Assembly (NCBI RefSeq): GCF_019599465.1 | Contig: NZ_RKLR01000002.1 | Coordinates: 124,001 to 188,000, forward strand | Length of the DNA stretch: 64,000 bases | Reading direction: 5' to 3' | DNA from: Haloarcula rubra | Lineage (GTDB): Archaea; Halobacteriota; Halobacteria; Halobacteriales; Haloarculaceae | Shown: positions 24,947 through 32,635 of the stretch, in pieces | Layout of the letters: each line of letters opens with the position of its first letter | Position numbering within the stretch: position 1 is the first letter of the stretch | Position numbers and translations under genes: made by a program | Notes under the pieces: model-generated | The model's input: the letters and a program-made list of their open reading frames with translations, nothing else | What the model was told of the DNA's origin: nothing | Database searches by the model: none

Positions 24947-25301
24947 CGTTCACCTCCCAGCCGATGGGCTGGACCGAGTAGGTCCGGGCGGTCGTGTCCG
25001 AGAGGTTCCGCACGTAGACGGTCATGGACTCACTGAACCGCTTCGCCGGCAGGAACGTCGGCGTCATGTCGTCGATGTCCGTCGGCGGGATGGGTGCCGG
25101 GCCGTACTGGCGCTGCCCGTCCATCCACACCTCGTAACTGCTGTCCGGCTGCTTCGACATGGCGAGGAACGGCAGCACGAAGTCCGTCACGCGCTGGGTC
25201 GGCTCGAACGTCACTATCAGCACTTCGCCAGCGTTGAGGCGCCGCGTGATGGGATCGTTGTACCCCACATCTCCCTCGGAGGGTTCCGGTACGACCGTCA
25301 C
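24936..25301 (-). CDS. Virion operon protein
   Basis: 121 residues with a GTG start at 25301 overlapping the stop of the 30-codon gene (GTGA). Beta-rich throughout (GEVLIVTFEPTQRVTDFVLP, SMTVYVRNLSDTTARTYSV). The overall look is similar to the neighbouring 130-residue protein, so both may be related minor structural proteins. No domain is assigned. Confidence 0.6.
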   Translation of the reverse strand: MTVVPEPSEGDVGYNDPITRRLNAGEVLIVTFEPTQRVTDFVLPFLAMSKQPDSSYEVWMDGQRQYGPAPIPPTDIDDMTPTFLPAKRFSESMTVYVRNLSDTTARTYSVQPIGWEVNDGT

Positions 25302-25390
25302 GCTGCACCCCCGTCTTCTTCGATGCGCTGGCGCTGTGTCTCTCGCTCTTGCTCGTCCATCTCCTCGATGCTGGCCTCTATCTCAGGCAT
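25298..25390 (-). CDS. 30-residue micro-protein of the virion operon
   Basis: ATG 25390 opens 30 codons of highly charged, probably helical sequence (MPEIEASIEEMDEQERETQR...). It overlaps the previous gene by 8 bases and the next by 4, so no spacing is left between the three. This tight packing on both sides supports it as a real gene. Confidence 0.5.
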   Translation of the reverse strand: MPEIEASIEEMDEQERETQRQRIEEDGGAA

Positions 25391-26090
25391 CCGACGGCCC
25401 TCCCTGAGTCACGTAGAGACCTCCACCGACGAGCGCCAGTAGGCCGAGTGCCAGTGCCGGGCTGGCGTCGGTGCTTGCGGTCTGTCCCTGCATCTCGGCT
25501 TGCAGCGCCTCGATGGAGTCGCGCACGTCCTCGCGGAGTGCCGTCACGCTTTCCTCTACCTGCTGGACGCTCTCGTTGGCGTTCTGGTCCTCGGTCGGGG
25601 CCGCGTCGGGGTCGGACTGGTTCACCCCGTCGTCGGTAGACGAGTCACCCCCGTTGCTCCGGTCGGGGTTGGGGTCGTTCTGGTCCTGCACCCCGTCGTC
25701 GTCGGTGTCGACTCCGAAGCCGTCGTCGGACTCGGTGCCGGTCGCACCGCCAAACAGCCCCTCGTGGCGGTCGCCGTCGTCGGTGTCGGTCGACGTGCTG
25801 CCGTCGGGAGTGTTGACCGACCCGTCACCGTCGCCGTCCACGACGTTGGCGCCGTCCTCGTTGTTGGCGTCCGGGTCGCTGTCGCCGTAGTGGTCCGACG
25901 CACTGCCACCGGTGTAGCCGTCGTAGCTGTCGCTGCTGGTCGACGTGTCGGTGGTGTCGGAGTCGTCGGACGTGTCGGACTCCCACGTTGCTGTTGCCTC
26001 TCTGGCGTCGTCCAGATTCTCCTCTCCGTCGGTGATGGTCCCGCCAGACCCGTAGGTCACGCCGTTGTACGTGTATGCCATCTCAGGCAC
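25383..26090 (-). CDS. Acidic Asp/Ser/Thr-rich repeat protein with C-terminal helix (VP2-like)
   Basis: 235 residues if the GTG at 26090 is used, 232 from ATG 26081. About residues 30-150 are extremely acidic and low in complexity (DTDDDGVQDQNDPNPDRSN is a thrombospondin-3/calcium-like unit). Then come a short coiled coil (SVQQVEESVTALREDVRDSI) and a C-terminal hydrophobic helix (PALALGLLALVGGGLYV). In SH1 the gene after the large capsid protein and a small membrane protein encodes the elongated VP2. Position, acidity and anchor agree with such a role. Confidence 0.62.
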   Translation of the reverse strand: MPEMAYTYNGVTYGSGGTITDGEENLDDAREATATWESDTSDDSDTTDTSTSSDSYDGYTGGSASDHYGDSDPDANNEDGANVVDGDGDGSVNTPDGSTSTDTDDGDRHEGLFGGATGTESDDGFGVDTDDDGVQDQNDPNPDRSNGGDSSTDDGVNQSDPDAAPTEDQNANESVQQVEESVTALREDVRDSIEALQAEMQGQTASTDASPALALGLLALVGGGLYVTQGGPSDA

Positions 26091-26352
26091 CTCCGTAGAA
26101 CGTCTCGTAGACCAGTATGAGGAACAGTAGGACGTTGATGGCCTGCGCGGCCAGCATCACGTCGTCCTCGGTCCACCCGCTGCCCTGCACGACGGTCGTA
26201 GGCGTCAGCGGGCCGTTAGTCTGGTTGTTGCTCGCCTGTGCCGACTCGTCTGCCTGCTCGTCGGTGGTGATACTCACCGAGTCCTCGAAGTCGTCACTGG
26301 CGGGGTCTGCGCCGCTCTCCCATATCGCGGTGTAATCGCTCTGAAAAGTCAC
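26083..26352 (-). CDS. Small membrane-anchored virion protein (VP13-like position)
   Basis: 89 residues. The GTG at 26352 is chosen because GGAGG lies at the correct distance upstream, while the longer frame to 26547 lies inside the capsid gene and is Arg/Pro-rich shadow. The N-terminus is acidic and polar, and one C-terminal transmembrane helix (MLAAQAINVLLFLILVYETF) ends the protein. It follows the larger capsid-like gene by 14 bases. Confidence 0.65.
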   Translation of the reverse strand: MTFQSDYTAIWESGADPASDDFEDSVSITTDEQADESAQASNNQTNGPLTPTTVVQGSGWTEDDVMLAAQAINVLLFLILVYETFYGGA

Positions 26353-26366
26353 GGTAGGGCCTCCGA

Positions 26367-27098
26367 CTACCGCCCCATGCCTGCGATGATGGCCGACCGG
26401 AGGCCGGGCACCTCGCGGCTCCCTCGCAGGACAGGGACATGCAGGAGTGCGTTCGTCGGCTCTGTACCGTCGCCGTCCGGGTCGGTCCAGCGGATGGTGT
26501 ACGGCGCGTCGACGTAAGCAACGAGCTGCTGGTCGGCAGCCACCCACGGGTGCATCTCGCCGTCGTTCAGCGTCATGTACTCGGGCTGCTCTAGCTGGGG
26601 CGATTGGTGGACCAGTCCGAGGTTGCCCGAGTAGACCCGTTGGCTCTGACTGGTCGACTCGCCGGGGTCGACCTTCCGAATCTCCAGCGAGGCGGCGTCA
26701 GCAGCCACGTAGTAGATGTGGACGTTGCTGCCGGTTCCGGGGTCCGTCACGTCGATGGTGTTGTTGGTGTAGTCCACCGAGTCAGGCGTCCCGTAGTACG
26801 TCCCGTCCAGCCAGACGACGACCGACTGCGTGACGGGCGTGTCCGTCACGTCGTGCGAGAGTGTGAACGTCTCGGTGTTGTCGGCCGTGCCGTCGCTGGT
26901 CTTGCCCTCGTAGGCCGGGACAGCGACCTTGAGCGCGTTGTCCCGCCCCTGTCGCAGGTAGTGGGCAGTGTCCAGCCGGTAGCTGCCGATTTCCGACCGC
27001 TGCCCCTGACTGTTGACCTGCGTGTCCATCTTGCCGGGGGTGATGTGGCCGGGCTGGCGGTTCGTCCGTTCAAGCCGCTGTGCGAGGTCTCCGTTCAT
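26367..27098 (-). CDS. Large major capsid protein candidate (VP4-like)
   Basis: 243 residues from ATG 27098; a GTG at 27104 would give 245 and overlap the upstream stop. Beta-rich throughout (NALKVAVPAYEGKTSDG, TPVTQSVVVWLDGTYYGTP, GSNVHIYYVAADAASLEIRK, PYTIRWTDPDGDG). The size is close to SH1 VP4 (about 230 residues), and it directly follows a 177-residue VP7-like protein. Viruses of this group build the shell from two single-beta-barrel proteins encoded side by side, the smaller first, as here. The family call is from synteny and fold-like pattern and has not been aligned. Confidence 0.75.
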   Translation of the reverse strand: MNGDLAQRLERTNRQPGHITPGKMDTQVNSQGQRSEIGSYRLDTAHYLRQGRDNALKVAVPAYEGKTSDGTADNTETFTLSHDVTDTPVTQSVVVWLDGTYYGTPDSVDYTNNTIDVTDPGTGSNVHIYYVAADAASLEIRKVDPGESTSQSQRVYSGNLGLVHQSPQLEQPEYMTLNDGEMHPWVAADQQLVAYVDAPYTIRWTDPDGDGTEPTNALLHVPVLRGSREVPGLRSAIIAGMGR

Positions 27099-27100
27099 GG

Positions 27101-27634
27101 TCACGCCCGGTTCCGCTGCTCGACGGCATCACTCTCGATGTACGCCGAGGAGTTCGACCAGTCAACCTGTGCCTGCGAGTCGCAGAAGAGGAAGAGCTGG
27201 TCGATGTCTCGGACGTCGACGAACTCGGTAGGGTCCCCGGCCTTCTCGGGGTGGGTCTCGGGGAACTGAAGCGTCAGCTTCGCCGCGTCGATGTTGTCCA
27301 CGTTCCGCTGCTCCGAGATGGAGAGCGTCACGTACTGGTCGATGGACTCGACCACCTCGGAGACGAGGATGTTGGTGGTGTGGCCGTTGGGCTTGATGGC
27401 GAAGTACAGCGTCGTGTTCACCGGAAGCGGGTCGTCGTTGGAGTCCCGCAGGTCCAGATAGATGGGGATGCCCTGCGCGGCACCCTTCGCCACCTTGTTG
27501 AAGAACCGGAGGAACTGGCCCCGGTTCGGATCGATTTCGAGAATCGGCGTCGGGACCGGCGACGAGGGCGCGTTCTGCGAGACGGTGACGGCGTCGGCCG
27601 TCTTGCCCTCAGACGCGAAGAGGTCGACCCCCAT
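27101..27634 (-). CDS. Small major capsid protein candidate (VP7-like)
   Basis: 177 residues. The N-terminal segment SPVPTPILEIDPNRGQFLRF and the strands GIPIYLDLRDSNDDPLPV, NTTLYFAIKPNG and QYVTLSISEQRNVDNI fit a single vertical jelly roll. Size and position (just before the 243-residue protein) match VP7 of SH1-type viruses (about 185 residues). It overlaps its upstream neighbour by one base and the next gene is within 3 bases. It is probably one of the most abundant late products. Confidence 0.78.
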   Translation of the reverse strand: MGVDLFASEGKTADAVTVSQNAPSSPVPTPILEIDPNRGQFLRFFNKVAKGAAQGIPIYLDLRDSNDDPLPVNTTLYFAIKPNGHTTNILVSEVVESIDQYVTLSISEQRNVDNIDAAKLTLQFPETHPEKAGDPTEFVDVRDIDQLFLFCDSQAQVDWSNSSAYIESDAVEQRNRA

Positions 27635-27897
27635 CAGTTACCCTCCATGAACCGCGTTCGGAGCGCTTCGAGCGTGTGGACGCCGCCGCCGATAGCGACC
27701 TTGCGACCGGCGCCGCCGTAGAGGGCCCCGCCCGCCGCGACTGTCAGGCCGTACGCTTCGTCAGGCAGGTCCTTGCCCATCTTGTCTTCGACTCCGTACT
27801 TGACTGCTGCCGGTGCAGCGAACCCACCCATCACGAGAGCCACGTCCGTCACGTAGTCCTCGGATGCGAGGGTCGACATTGCATTACCAAAATCCAT
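27634..27897 (-). CDS. Small membrane protein before the capsid genes (VP12-like position)
   Basis: 87 residues from ATG 27897; GGTGGG just upstream can serve as a Shine-Dalgarno sequence. Gly/Ala-rich hydrophobic segments (VTDVALVMGGFAAPAAVKYG, YGLTVAAGGALYGGAGRK) suggest one or two membrane spans. In SH1 a small membrane protein gene (VP12) precedes VP7. The gene starts 11 bases after a perfect palindrome, so it is the first gene of the structural block. Confidence 0.68.
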   Translation of the reverse strand: MDFGNAMSTLASEDYVTDVALVMGGFAAPAAVKYGVEDKMGKDLPDEAYGLTVAAGGALYGGAGRKVAIGGGVHTLEALRTRFMEGN

Positions 27898-27907
27898 GCA
27901 ACCCACC

Positions 27908-27924
27908 GTTTAGACTCTCTAAAC
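27908..27924. promoter_or_regulatory. Perfect palindrome upstream of the structural genes
   Basis: GTTTAGA-CTC-TCTAAAC has 7-base arms around a 3-base centre. It lies 11 bases before the first structural-type gene. It could be an operator for late genes or a hairpin in the message leader. The surrounding 94 bases hold no gene. Confidence 0.5.
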
Positions 27925-27991
27925 TTCAAGAACCGACGAATTGAGAATTGGGTGTGAATCGGACGCGAATGTGCGAGACAGTCTGACCGGT

Positions 27992-28132
27992 TCAGTAGCC
28001 GCCTTCGTCCAGCAGCACGCGCACCGTCTCAGCGTTGCCCGGCTTGCTACCGGGACGGTCCCGTGCAATCTGCTCCTGTGCGTTCTCGAATCGCTCGGCA
28101 CTCTCTCCGTAGAGTGTGATTTGTACGCTCAT
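27992..28132 (-). CDS. 46-residue ribbon-helix-helix-like small protein
   Basis: ATG 28132 overlaps the ATPase stop (ATGA). The sequence MSVQITLYGESAERFENAQE is a strand plus amphipathic helix, followed by a second helix NAETVRVLLDEGGY. This layout is seen in small halovirus RHH-like proteins. It is the last gene before the palindrome at 27908, so it may regulate the structural block. Confidence 0.6.
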   Translation of the reverse strand: MSVQITLYGESAERFENAQEQIARDRPGSKPGNAETVRVLLDEGGY

Positions 28133-28926
28133 GCAGTGTACTCCGGTGGTTGGAGGTCGTTCCCTTCGCTCCCGTAGTGCGTGCTGTGCATGGTCACGTT
28201 GGCCGTGTTGATACGGCGTACTTCACCGCTGTTGTCGCTGTATACCCACTCACTGCCCACTGTGTTGCCGTCGTCGTCCTTGTGGAGTTGAAGCGTCGTC
28301 GGCGTCTTACGGTCCGTTGGCAGTAGTGCGTCAGGGAGTCGGGATGCTGGTACGTCTGTCGCGGGGTTGTGCAGGTCCTCAGGGTACTCAAGGTCCACTG
28401 CCCCTACATCACCGCCACGGAAGCCACCGAGAACCCGTGCCTGACACTGTGTTGTGATGGTCTTCTCCAACTCAGCAAGCCGCTGAGAAATCCACATCGA
28501 GGAAGTACCGTCACCCCGGCCGGTCGTCGCTATCTCCTTGATGGGCTTCGGGGTCTTCTCCTTCTGCGGGGCGACGAAATGGGCTTCGTCGACCACTATC
28601 AACTCGTCCCTGTCGATGGTCCGAGCGGCCGCGGCGACACGGGCACAGACCACGCGCCACTCGTCGGCCGTCAGCACGCTGTGACGTTCAAGAACGACGT
28701 GAGGGTTGCTCACGAGGATGTGCCGCCACTGGTCGGCTGATAGGTCCTTTTCGGCCGGTCCCACTATCCAGTGAGAGGCCAGCCCCGCCTTGACGAGACC
28801 GCGGTACTCGCCACAGTAGTCCAGGACTGTCAGCGACTCGTAGGCGTCTGCGTTGCTCTCCATCCACGCTTGCCCGTGGTAGGACTTCCCCCAGCCGCTC
28901 TGTGCGGCGAACAGCAGGGCGCTCAC
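28129..28926 (-). CDS. Genome-packaging ATPase (HerA/FtsK-like, A32 type)
   Basis: 265 residues with a GTG start at 28926 in a GTGA overlap; sequence further upstream lies inside the zinc-protein gene. Walker A is AQSGWGKS (residues 8-15) and Walker B is ELIVVDEAHF with Asp113 and Glu114. A conserved Gln/Arg sensor region ATTGRGDGTSSMWISQRLAE follows. Short ATPases of this type package DNA into membrane-containing tailless icosahedral viruses (PRD1/SH1 lineage). It lies just upstream of the structural block, as in SH1. Confidence 0.88.
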   Translation of the reverse strand: MSALLFAAQSGWGKSYHGQAWMESNADAYESLTVLDYCGEYRGLVKAGLASHWIVGPAEKDLSADQWRHILVSNPHVVLERHSVLTADEWRVVCARVAAAARTIDRDELIVVDEAHFVAPQKEKTPKPIKEIATTGRGDGTSSMWISQRLAELEKTITTQCQARVLGGFRGGDVGAVDLEYPEDLHNPATDVPASRLPDALLPTDRKTPTTLQLHKDDDGNTVGSEWVYSDNSGEVRRINTANVTMHSTHYGSEGNDLQPPEYTA

Positions 28927-29150
28927 TCGTCGGCCCCCGTGCAGACGCCGGTTCGTGGTGTGTCGCCGCGCCGGAGTGGTCGACGGCGGAGACGCTTGCG
29001 GAGACGGCACCACCACGACGGGCACCGGACCGTCCACGCCGTCGCGTGGGGGTCGGCAGGGACCCGCTCACAGCACCGGGAGCAACGCCGGCAGATGGGC
29101 CGGCCGCAAGCATCACACTCCCGCCGGGAGCGCGTACAGTCGTCATTCAT
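28923..29150 (-). CDS. Cys-rich basic small zinc-binding protein
   Basis: 75 residues. The N-terminal CTRSRRECDACGRPICRRC stretch and following CSRCCERV give at least six cysteines in paired spacing, suggesting one or two zinc knuckles. The rest is very basic (RLRKRLRRRPLRRG). DNA or RNA binding is likely. The start overlaps the upstream stop, and the gene is translationally coupled to the packaging ATPase. Confidence 0.6.
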   Translation of the reverse strand: MNDDCTRSRRECDACGRPICRRCSRCCERVPADPHATAWTVRCPSWWCRLRKRLRRRPLRRGDTPRTGVCTGADE

Positions 29151-29401
29151 TCGTCGCTGTCGTCCTCCTCGACGTCGACCGCTTCGAGGCGCACCGTCTC
29201 GCCCTGTGCAGTGCCGACCGTCTGTGCTTCTCCGTCAGCCAGTGCTGTCAGGTCCACCTCTGTTAGAACGGCGTGGTCCGGTCTCTCGTCGGTTTCTGAC
29301 TGTGCCCGGTCTCGCCCACGCCGTTCCACTGTGGCGATGAGTGCAGCGGCCAGCAGACCCACCCCGAGAGCTTGCAGCACCTCGTCTGTGTCGGGGTTCA
29401 T
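29147..29401 (-). CDS. Small membrane-anchored protein of the provirus
   Basis: 84 residues from ATG 29401. An N-terminal hydrophobic helix (EVLQALGVGLLAAALIATV) is followed by a basic stop-transfer (ERRGRDR) and an acidic C-terminal tail. It shares 4-base overlaps with both neighbours. It may be a virion membrane protein or a scaffold at the host membrane. Confidence 0.6.
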   Translation of the reverse strand: MNPDTDEVLQALGVGLLAAALIATVERRGRDRAQSETDERPDHAVLTEVDLTALADGEAQTVGTAQGETVRLEAVDVEEDDSDE

Positions 29402-29979
29402 GCCAGCGCCTCCGTGTTGGCCCGCACGGCCTCCTCGGTCGCTTCGGACGGACCGCCCAGCAGGTCGGTCAGGGCGTCCCCCGCGTTCCAGTCGACCACC
29501 ACCGACTCGAACCGTTCCAGTGAGACGCCCCACTTCCCGGAAACGTGCGCGTCAGCCAGCGAGCGGTCCGAATGCATCGCGTCGGCGCCACTGTCACGGT
29601 ACGTCTGTGCCCATCGCTCTATCTGGGCAGTCCACTCCTCGTGGCTCATCTCCGCGTACTGCGCCAGTGCTTCCGGGTCCTCGGTGTTGAGGTCGTCGGG
29701 AGCGCACTGCCGAAGCCAGATTTCGGCCAGCGACGGCCCGCCCGGCCCGTAGCCGTCCACCACGTCCAGAATCTGGCCGACTCGCTCGCTCTTGTCGAGT
29801 CGATCGGTGTCGTCGTCGGTCTCGACACCGAGGGTATCCCGCTGGTCCATCACTGCACCTCTCGTCTCGGTCTGGATGGTCGCCAGCACCTCCGCGATTG
29901 CACGGATTCGCTCGCTCTCGTGGGGGTTCTGGATTTCTGCCTTTGCCTCTCGCGCTCGCTGAAGTTTGTCCGTAAGCAT
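29398..29979 (-). CDS. Provirus hypothetical protein, helical
   Basis: 193 residues from ATG 29979 (MLTDKLQRAREAKAEIQNPH); the longer frame is rejected because it overlaps the previous gene. The protein is mostly helical with acidic and Trp-containing stretches (EEWTAQIERWAQTYRDSG, SGKWGVSLERFESVVVDW). No motif is recognised. It lies in the middle of the leftward operon between two membrane-anchored proteins. Confidence 0.6.
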   Translation of the reverse strand: MLTDKLQRAREAKAEIQNPHESERIRAIAEVLATIQTETRGAVMDQRDTLGVETDDDTDRLDKSERVGQILDVVDGYGPGGPSLAEIWLRQCAPDDLNTEDPEALAQYAEMSHEEWTAQIERWAQTYRDSGADAMHSDRSLADAHVSGKWGVSLERFESVVVDWNAGDALTDLLGGPSEATEEAVRANTEALA

Positions 29980-29981
29980 CG

Positions 29982-30545
29982 TCAGAAGTTGAGTAAGTCG
30001 CCGTTCAGTTGCTCGCTCAGTGCGTCCACTGCGTCGGTCGCCATGTCGGTCTCCGTCAGCAGGATAACCAGCACGAGGCCCGCTGTGCCGATTGCGACGG
30101 CCTTGCCGGGCGGTACGTCCTGCCCCATGCCGGCCTCGGCAAGCCACTGATCTACGTTGTCGTCAAGTTCGACCGGCGGGGCACGCGCCAGTTCCTCGAT
30201 GTCCTCGGCGGTCTTGCCCGGTTCACCGTCTGCCGCCGCTATCTCCCCGAGGACGAGTGCCAGCATGTCGACGTACTGGTCTCCCCACGTCTCGCTGTCC
30301 GGGGCGGGGAGTCCGTCGTCTGGCTGCTCGTCGCCAGTATCGTCCTGCTCGTCGTCGCGGTCGTCCTCGGCGCCGGCACCGGCCGTCTCCTCTACCTCGT
30401 CGGGGTCGACGTCCAGCGCTTCGAGGTCCACGTCGGCTTTCTCGTCAGGTTCGACGTCGGGCACCTCCTCGCCGTCGTCCTCGGGCTGGTCACTCTCCGG
30501 GTCGGTCGGTGCCTGCTCTGCATCGGTCGCTTCGGCACCGCTCAT
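29982..30545 (-). CDS. Acidic protein with C-terminal membrane helix
   Basis: 187 residues from ATG 30545. The first 85 are almost entirely Glu/Asp/Pro (disordered). Then come a helical region and a C-terminal hydrophobic helix (AVAIGTAGLVLVILLTETDM). The general design (acidic tail outside, C-terminal anchor) is shared with the next gene and with the VP2-like protein. Candidate virion or assembly protein. Confidence 0.6.
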   Translation of the reverse strand: MSGAEATDAEQAPTDPESDQPEDDGEEVPDVEPDEKADVDLEALDVDPDEVEETAGAGAEDDRDDEQDDTGDEQPDDGLPAPDSETWGDQYVDMLALVLGEIAAADGEPGKTAEDIEELARAPPVELDDNVDQWLAEAGMGQDVPPGKAVAIGTAGLVLVILLTETDMATDAVDALSEQLNGDLLNF

Positions 30546-31141
30546 TCGTCCCACCCGGTGGCACTGAAGCCGTCGCCGTTCTCGTCAGTGTCCTCGGTGT
30601 CCTCGTCTACGTCGGCCACCTCGCTCTCCACTTCCATCGGCTCCGGTTCCGGCTGGTCGGCGTCGTCGGAGCCACCGGCGAGCGCGATAGCGATCAGGGC
30701 CAGACCACCGAGACCACCCAGCACCGCCCTCAGTGAGGGGCCACTACCGCCGCTCGTGGTGCTGCTCTCGCTCCCCTGCTGTCCCTCGGTTTCGGTGCTC
30801 TCGTCGGTGCTCTCTCCGCTCTCTTCGCCGGTCGATGCTTCTAACTGCTGCTCGTACTCCTCAGACTGGTCCATCTCTTGCTGGTCGTTCTCCTGCTTGT
30901 CGGCCGGTTCAGCGCCCTCTTCTGCTGCTTCGCCCTGCTCGTCGTCGCCGTCCTCGTCGGGAGCGCCCTGAGCGCCCTGCTCGGCGCCCTCGTCAGGGCG
31001 GTTAAGCGCGCTCCTGAGTGCTTGCTTGTCGCTGTGAGCGTCGTCGGTCTTCGCGTTGATGTGCCGTCGGACGCTCTGCTTGCTCTTCTCGCCGTCTTCG
31101 TTGTAGTCGCACCCCTCAACGGGGCAGGCTGGTCCTGTCAT
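30542..31141 (-). CDS. C2H2 zinc-finger protein with acidic linker and membrane helix
   Basis: 199 residues. The N-terminal zinc finger is CPVEGCDYNEDGEKSKQSVR followed by RHINAKTDDAH (Cys6, Cys11, His27, His35). A long Glu/Gln/Ser-rich linker and a transmembrane helix (LRAVLGGLGGLALIAIALAG, about 136-156) follow, then an acidic tail. A DNA-binding finger joined to a membrane anchor could tether viral DNA to membrane. The finger is similar to that of the 80-residue neighbour. Confidence 0.68.
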   Translation of the reverse strand: MTGPACPVEGCDYNEDGEKSKQSVRRHINAKTDDAHSDKQALRSALNRPDEGAEQGAQGAPDEDGDDEQGEAAEEGAEPADKQENDQQEMDQSEEYEQQLEASTGEESGESTDESTETEGQQGSESSTTSGGSGPSLRAVLGGLGGLALIAIALAGGSDDADQPEPEPMEVESEVADVDEDTEDTDENGDGFSATGWDE

Positions 31142-31380
31142 AGCTCCACCGGATGAATGTCGTAGTCTCGGGAGGTCTCGTCCTCGTGCGTCGTGTCACC
31201 TGAGGCGTCGATGTGGGTTTTCACCGCCTTCGGGAACTGAAACCGCTCAGTGCAGCCGTCTACAGGGCACTGATACGCTCCTCTGGTCTGCTGCTCGTAG
31301 GTGACTATTTCTACCTCGTTCCCCTGCAAGGCCGAGATAGCCATGCAGATGCGGGTGAAAATACTGGGTTTCTTGCTCAT
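31138..31380 (-). CDS. Small C2H2 zinc-finger protein
   Basis: 80 residues. The central finger CPVDGCTERFQFPKAVKTHI plus DASGDTTH has the same C-x4-C...H-x7-H layout as the adjacent gene, so the two probably arose by duplication. The start overlaps the stop of the 385-residue gene and the stop overlaps the next start (ATGA both sides). Likely DNA-binding regulator. Confidence 0.7.
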   Translation of the reverse strand: MSKKPSIFTRICMAISALQGNEVEIVTYEQQTRGAYQCPVDGCTERFQFPKAVKTHIDASGDTTHEDETSRDYDIHPVEL

Positions 31381-32534
31381 AGCGTCTCTTGACCGCCTTC
31401 AGCGACCCGGAAGGCGTCGGGTTTCTGCTGCTCTGTGTCCTCGGGGTCGGTGGTGTCGGCACGCTCGTCGGCCAGCAGGCCGCCGGGATTCTCCTCGGTC
31501 TGGTCGACCACCTCGCCTTGACCGCGCTCGCCCTGCTCACCACCGGCCAGTCGGGCCTGGTCGTCGGCGCGGTCGCCGCCCAGAGTGCGCTGGTCGTCGG
31601 TCTCAAGCACCGCCGACCGGTCGGTCTCCGACCCGGCGTAGTGGTCGAGCGTCCGCACCTCGGGGATGTTCGCGGGCATCCCGTCAAGGGCGTCAAGCAG
31701 GGTGTGCAGCCGGTCGGGGTGCATCGGGTCCTGCCCGTTCGCTTCCCGAATCCGGTTGATGGCCCGCCATGCCTGCCGCGTGTTGATGACCGCTTCGCGG
31801 GCATCGGATAAAGCGCGCTCAATGCCGCTTAGACCGCCTTTGTAGCCGGTCCACGAGTCCCGAAGCGCACCGGCTACCTCGGGCGTTACCTCCATCTCGG
31901 GGTACTCGTCGCCGCCGACAGTGACCAACACATCCTGCTCGCTCGCATGGCGCTGGTCGTCGAGGAGTGCCGAAACCTCGCTCTCGTCGTAGCCGCAGTG
32001 TTCGGTCAGGAACTCGCAGGCTTCCGGATCGCCGTTCTCACACTCGCCCTCGATGTGGTTGCACTGCCGGTCCTGTGCCTGCCGAGCGCGCTTCCCGTAC
32101 TGGTGGGCGCGCTCTTCGTCGCTGGGGCCGGCGTCGAGGCGGGTATCTTTCTCGTCTTGCTTCGCTCGCTTTGCCGCCTCGCGGGCTTCGCCGGTCGTCG
32201 TCAGGTCCTCCGACCAGTAGGTGAGCCAGTCGTTCACACCTTCGTCCAGAAACGCCCCTTTCGCCGCTCTCGCGGTCCATGTATCCGTTTCTGAGAAGTC
32301 GATTTCGTCCTTCTCTTCGTCGGTGAGCGGGACACTGCCGCTACTCTCGCCCGTGTCGACGTGCGAATCGTCGGCCATCAGGCGGGCGTCCTCAAGCACA
32401 CTCTCGGGCGTGCCGCTCTCCGCGAACGCTACGGTCTTGAGGCGCTTGTCGTCGTCACTGCACAGGTACTCGCTATACTCATCTCTCGCGGCGTCAGCGG
32501 CCGCTTTTGTACCATATTCAATTCTCTCAGTCAC
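31377..32534 (-). CDS. Large acidic provirus protein of unknown function
   Basis: 385 residues with a GTG at 32534, GGAGG 10 bases upstream and a TATA-like element about 40 bases upstream, so it starts a transcription unit. The first 60 residues (EYGTKAAADAARDEYSEYLC) look like a small domain. The centre has a Cys/His cluster (RQCNHIEGECENGDPEACEF) that may bind metal, followed by helices (LSDAREAVINTRQAWRAINR). The last 70 are acidic and disordered. It is the largest unassigned protein of the element and a candidate replication or scaffold protein, without motif support. Confidence 0.6.
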   Translation of the reverse strand: MTERIEYGTKAAADAARDEYSEYLCSDDDKRLKTVAFAESGTPESVLEDARLMADDSHVDTGESSGSVPLTDEEKDEIDFSETDTWTARAAKGAFLDEGVNDWLTYWSEDLTTTGEAREAAKRAKQDEKDTRLDAGPSDEERAHQYGKRARQAQDRQCNHIEGECENGDPEACEFLTEHCGYDESEVSALLDDQRHASEQDVLVTVGGDEYPEMEVTPEVAGALRDSWTGYKGGLSGIERALSDAREAVINTRQAWRAINRIREANGQDPMHPDRLHTLLDALDGMPANIPEVRTLDHYAGSETDRSAVLETDDQRTLGGDRADDQARLAGGEQGERGQGEVVDQTEENPGGLLADERADTTDPEDTEQQKPDAFRVAEGGQETL

Positions 32535-32570
32535 TTCTGTAAGGTCCTCCGAAACAACGGACGGACCTAC

Positions 32571-32581
32571 TAGAAATAAAA
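32571..32581 (-). promoter_or_regulatory. TATA element of the main leftward provirus operon
   Basis: Minus-strand TTTTATTTCTA stands in a 101-base gene-free AT-rich gap, about 37-47 bases before the GTG at 32534. It is the clearest promoter in the right half of the element. Confidence 0.5.
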
Positions 32582-32635
32582 CCTGTTGAGAAATTAATAA
32601 TTAAGCAAGCAACCAAAGCGACAGTAGCCGGATAA

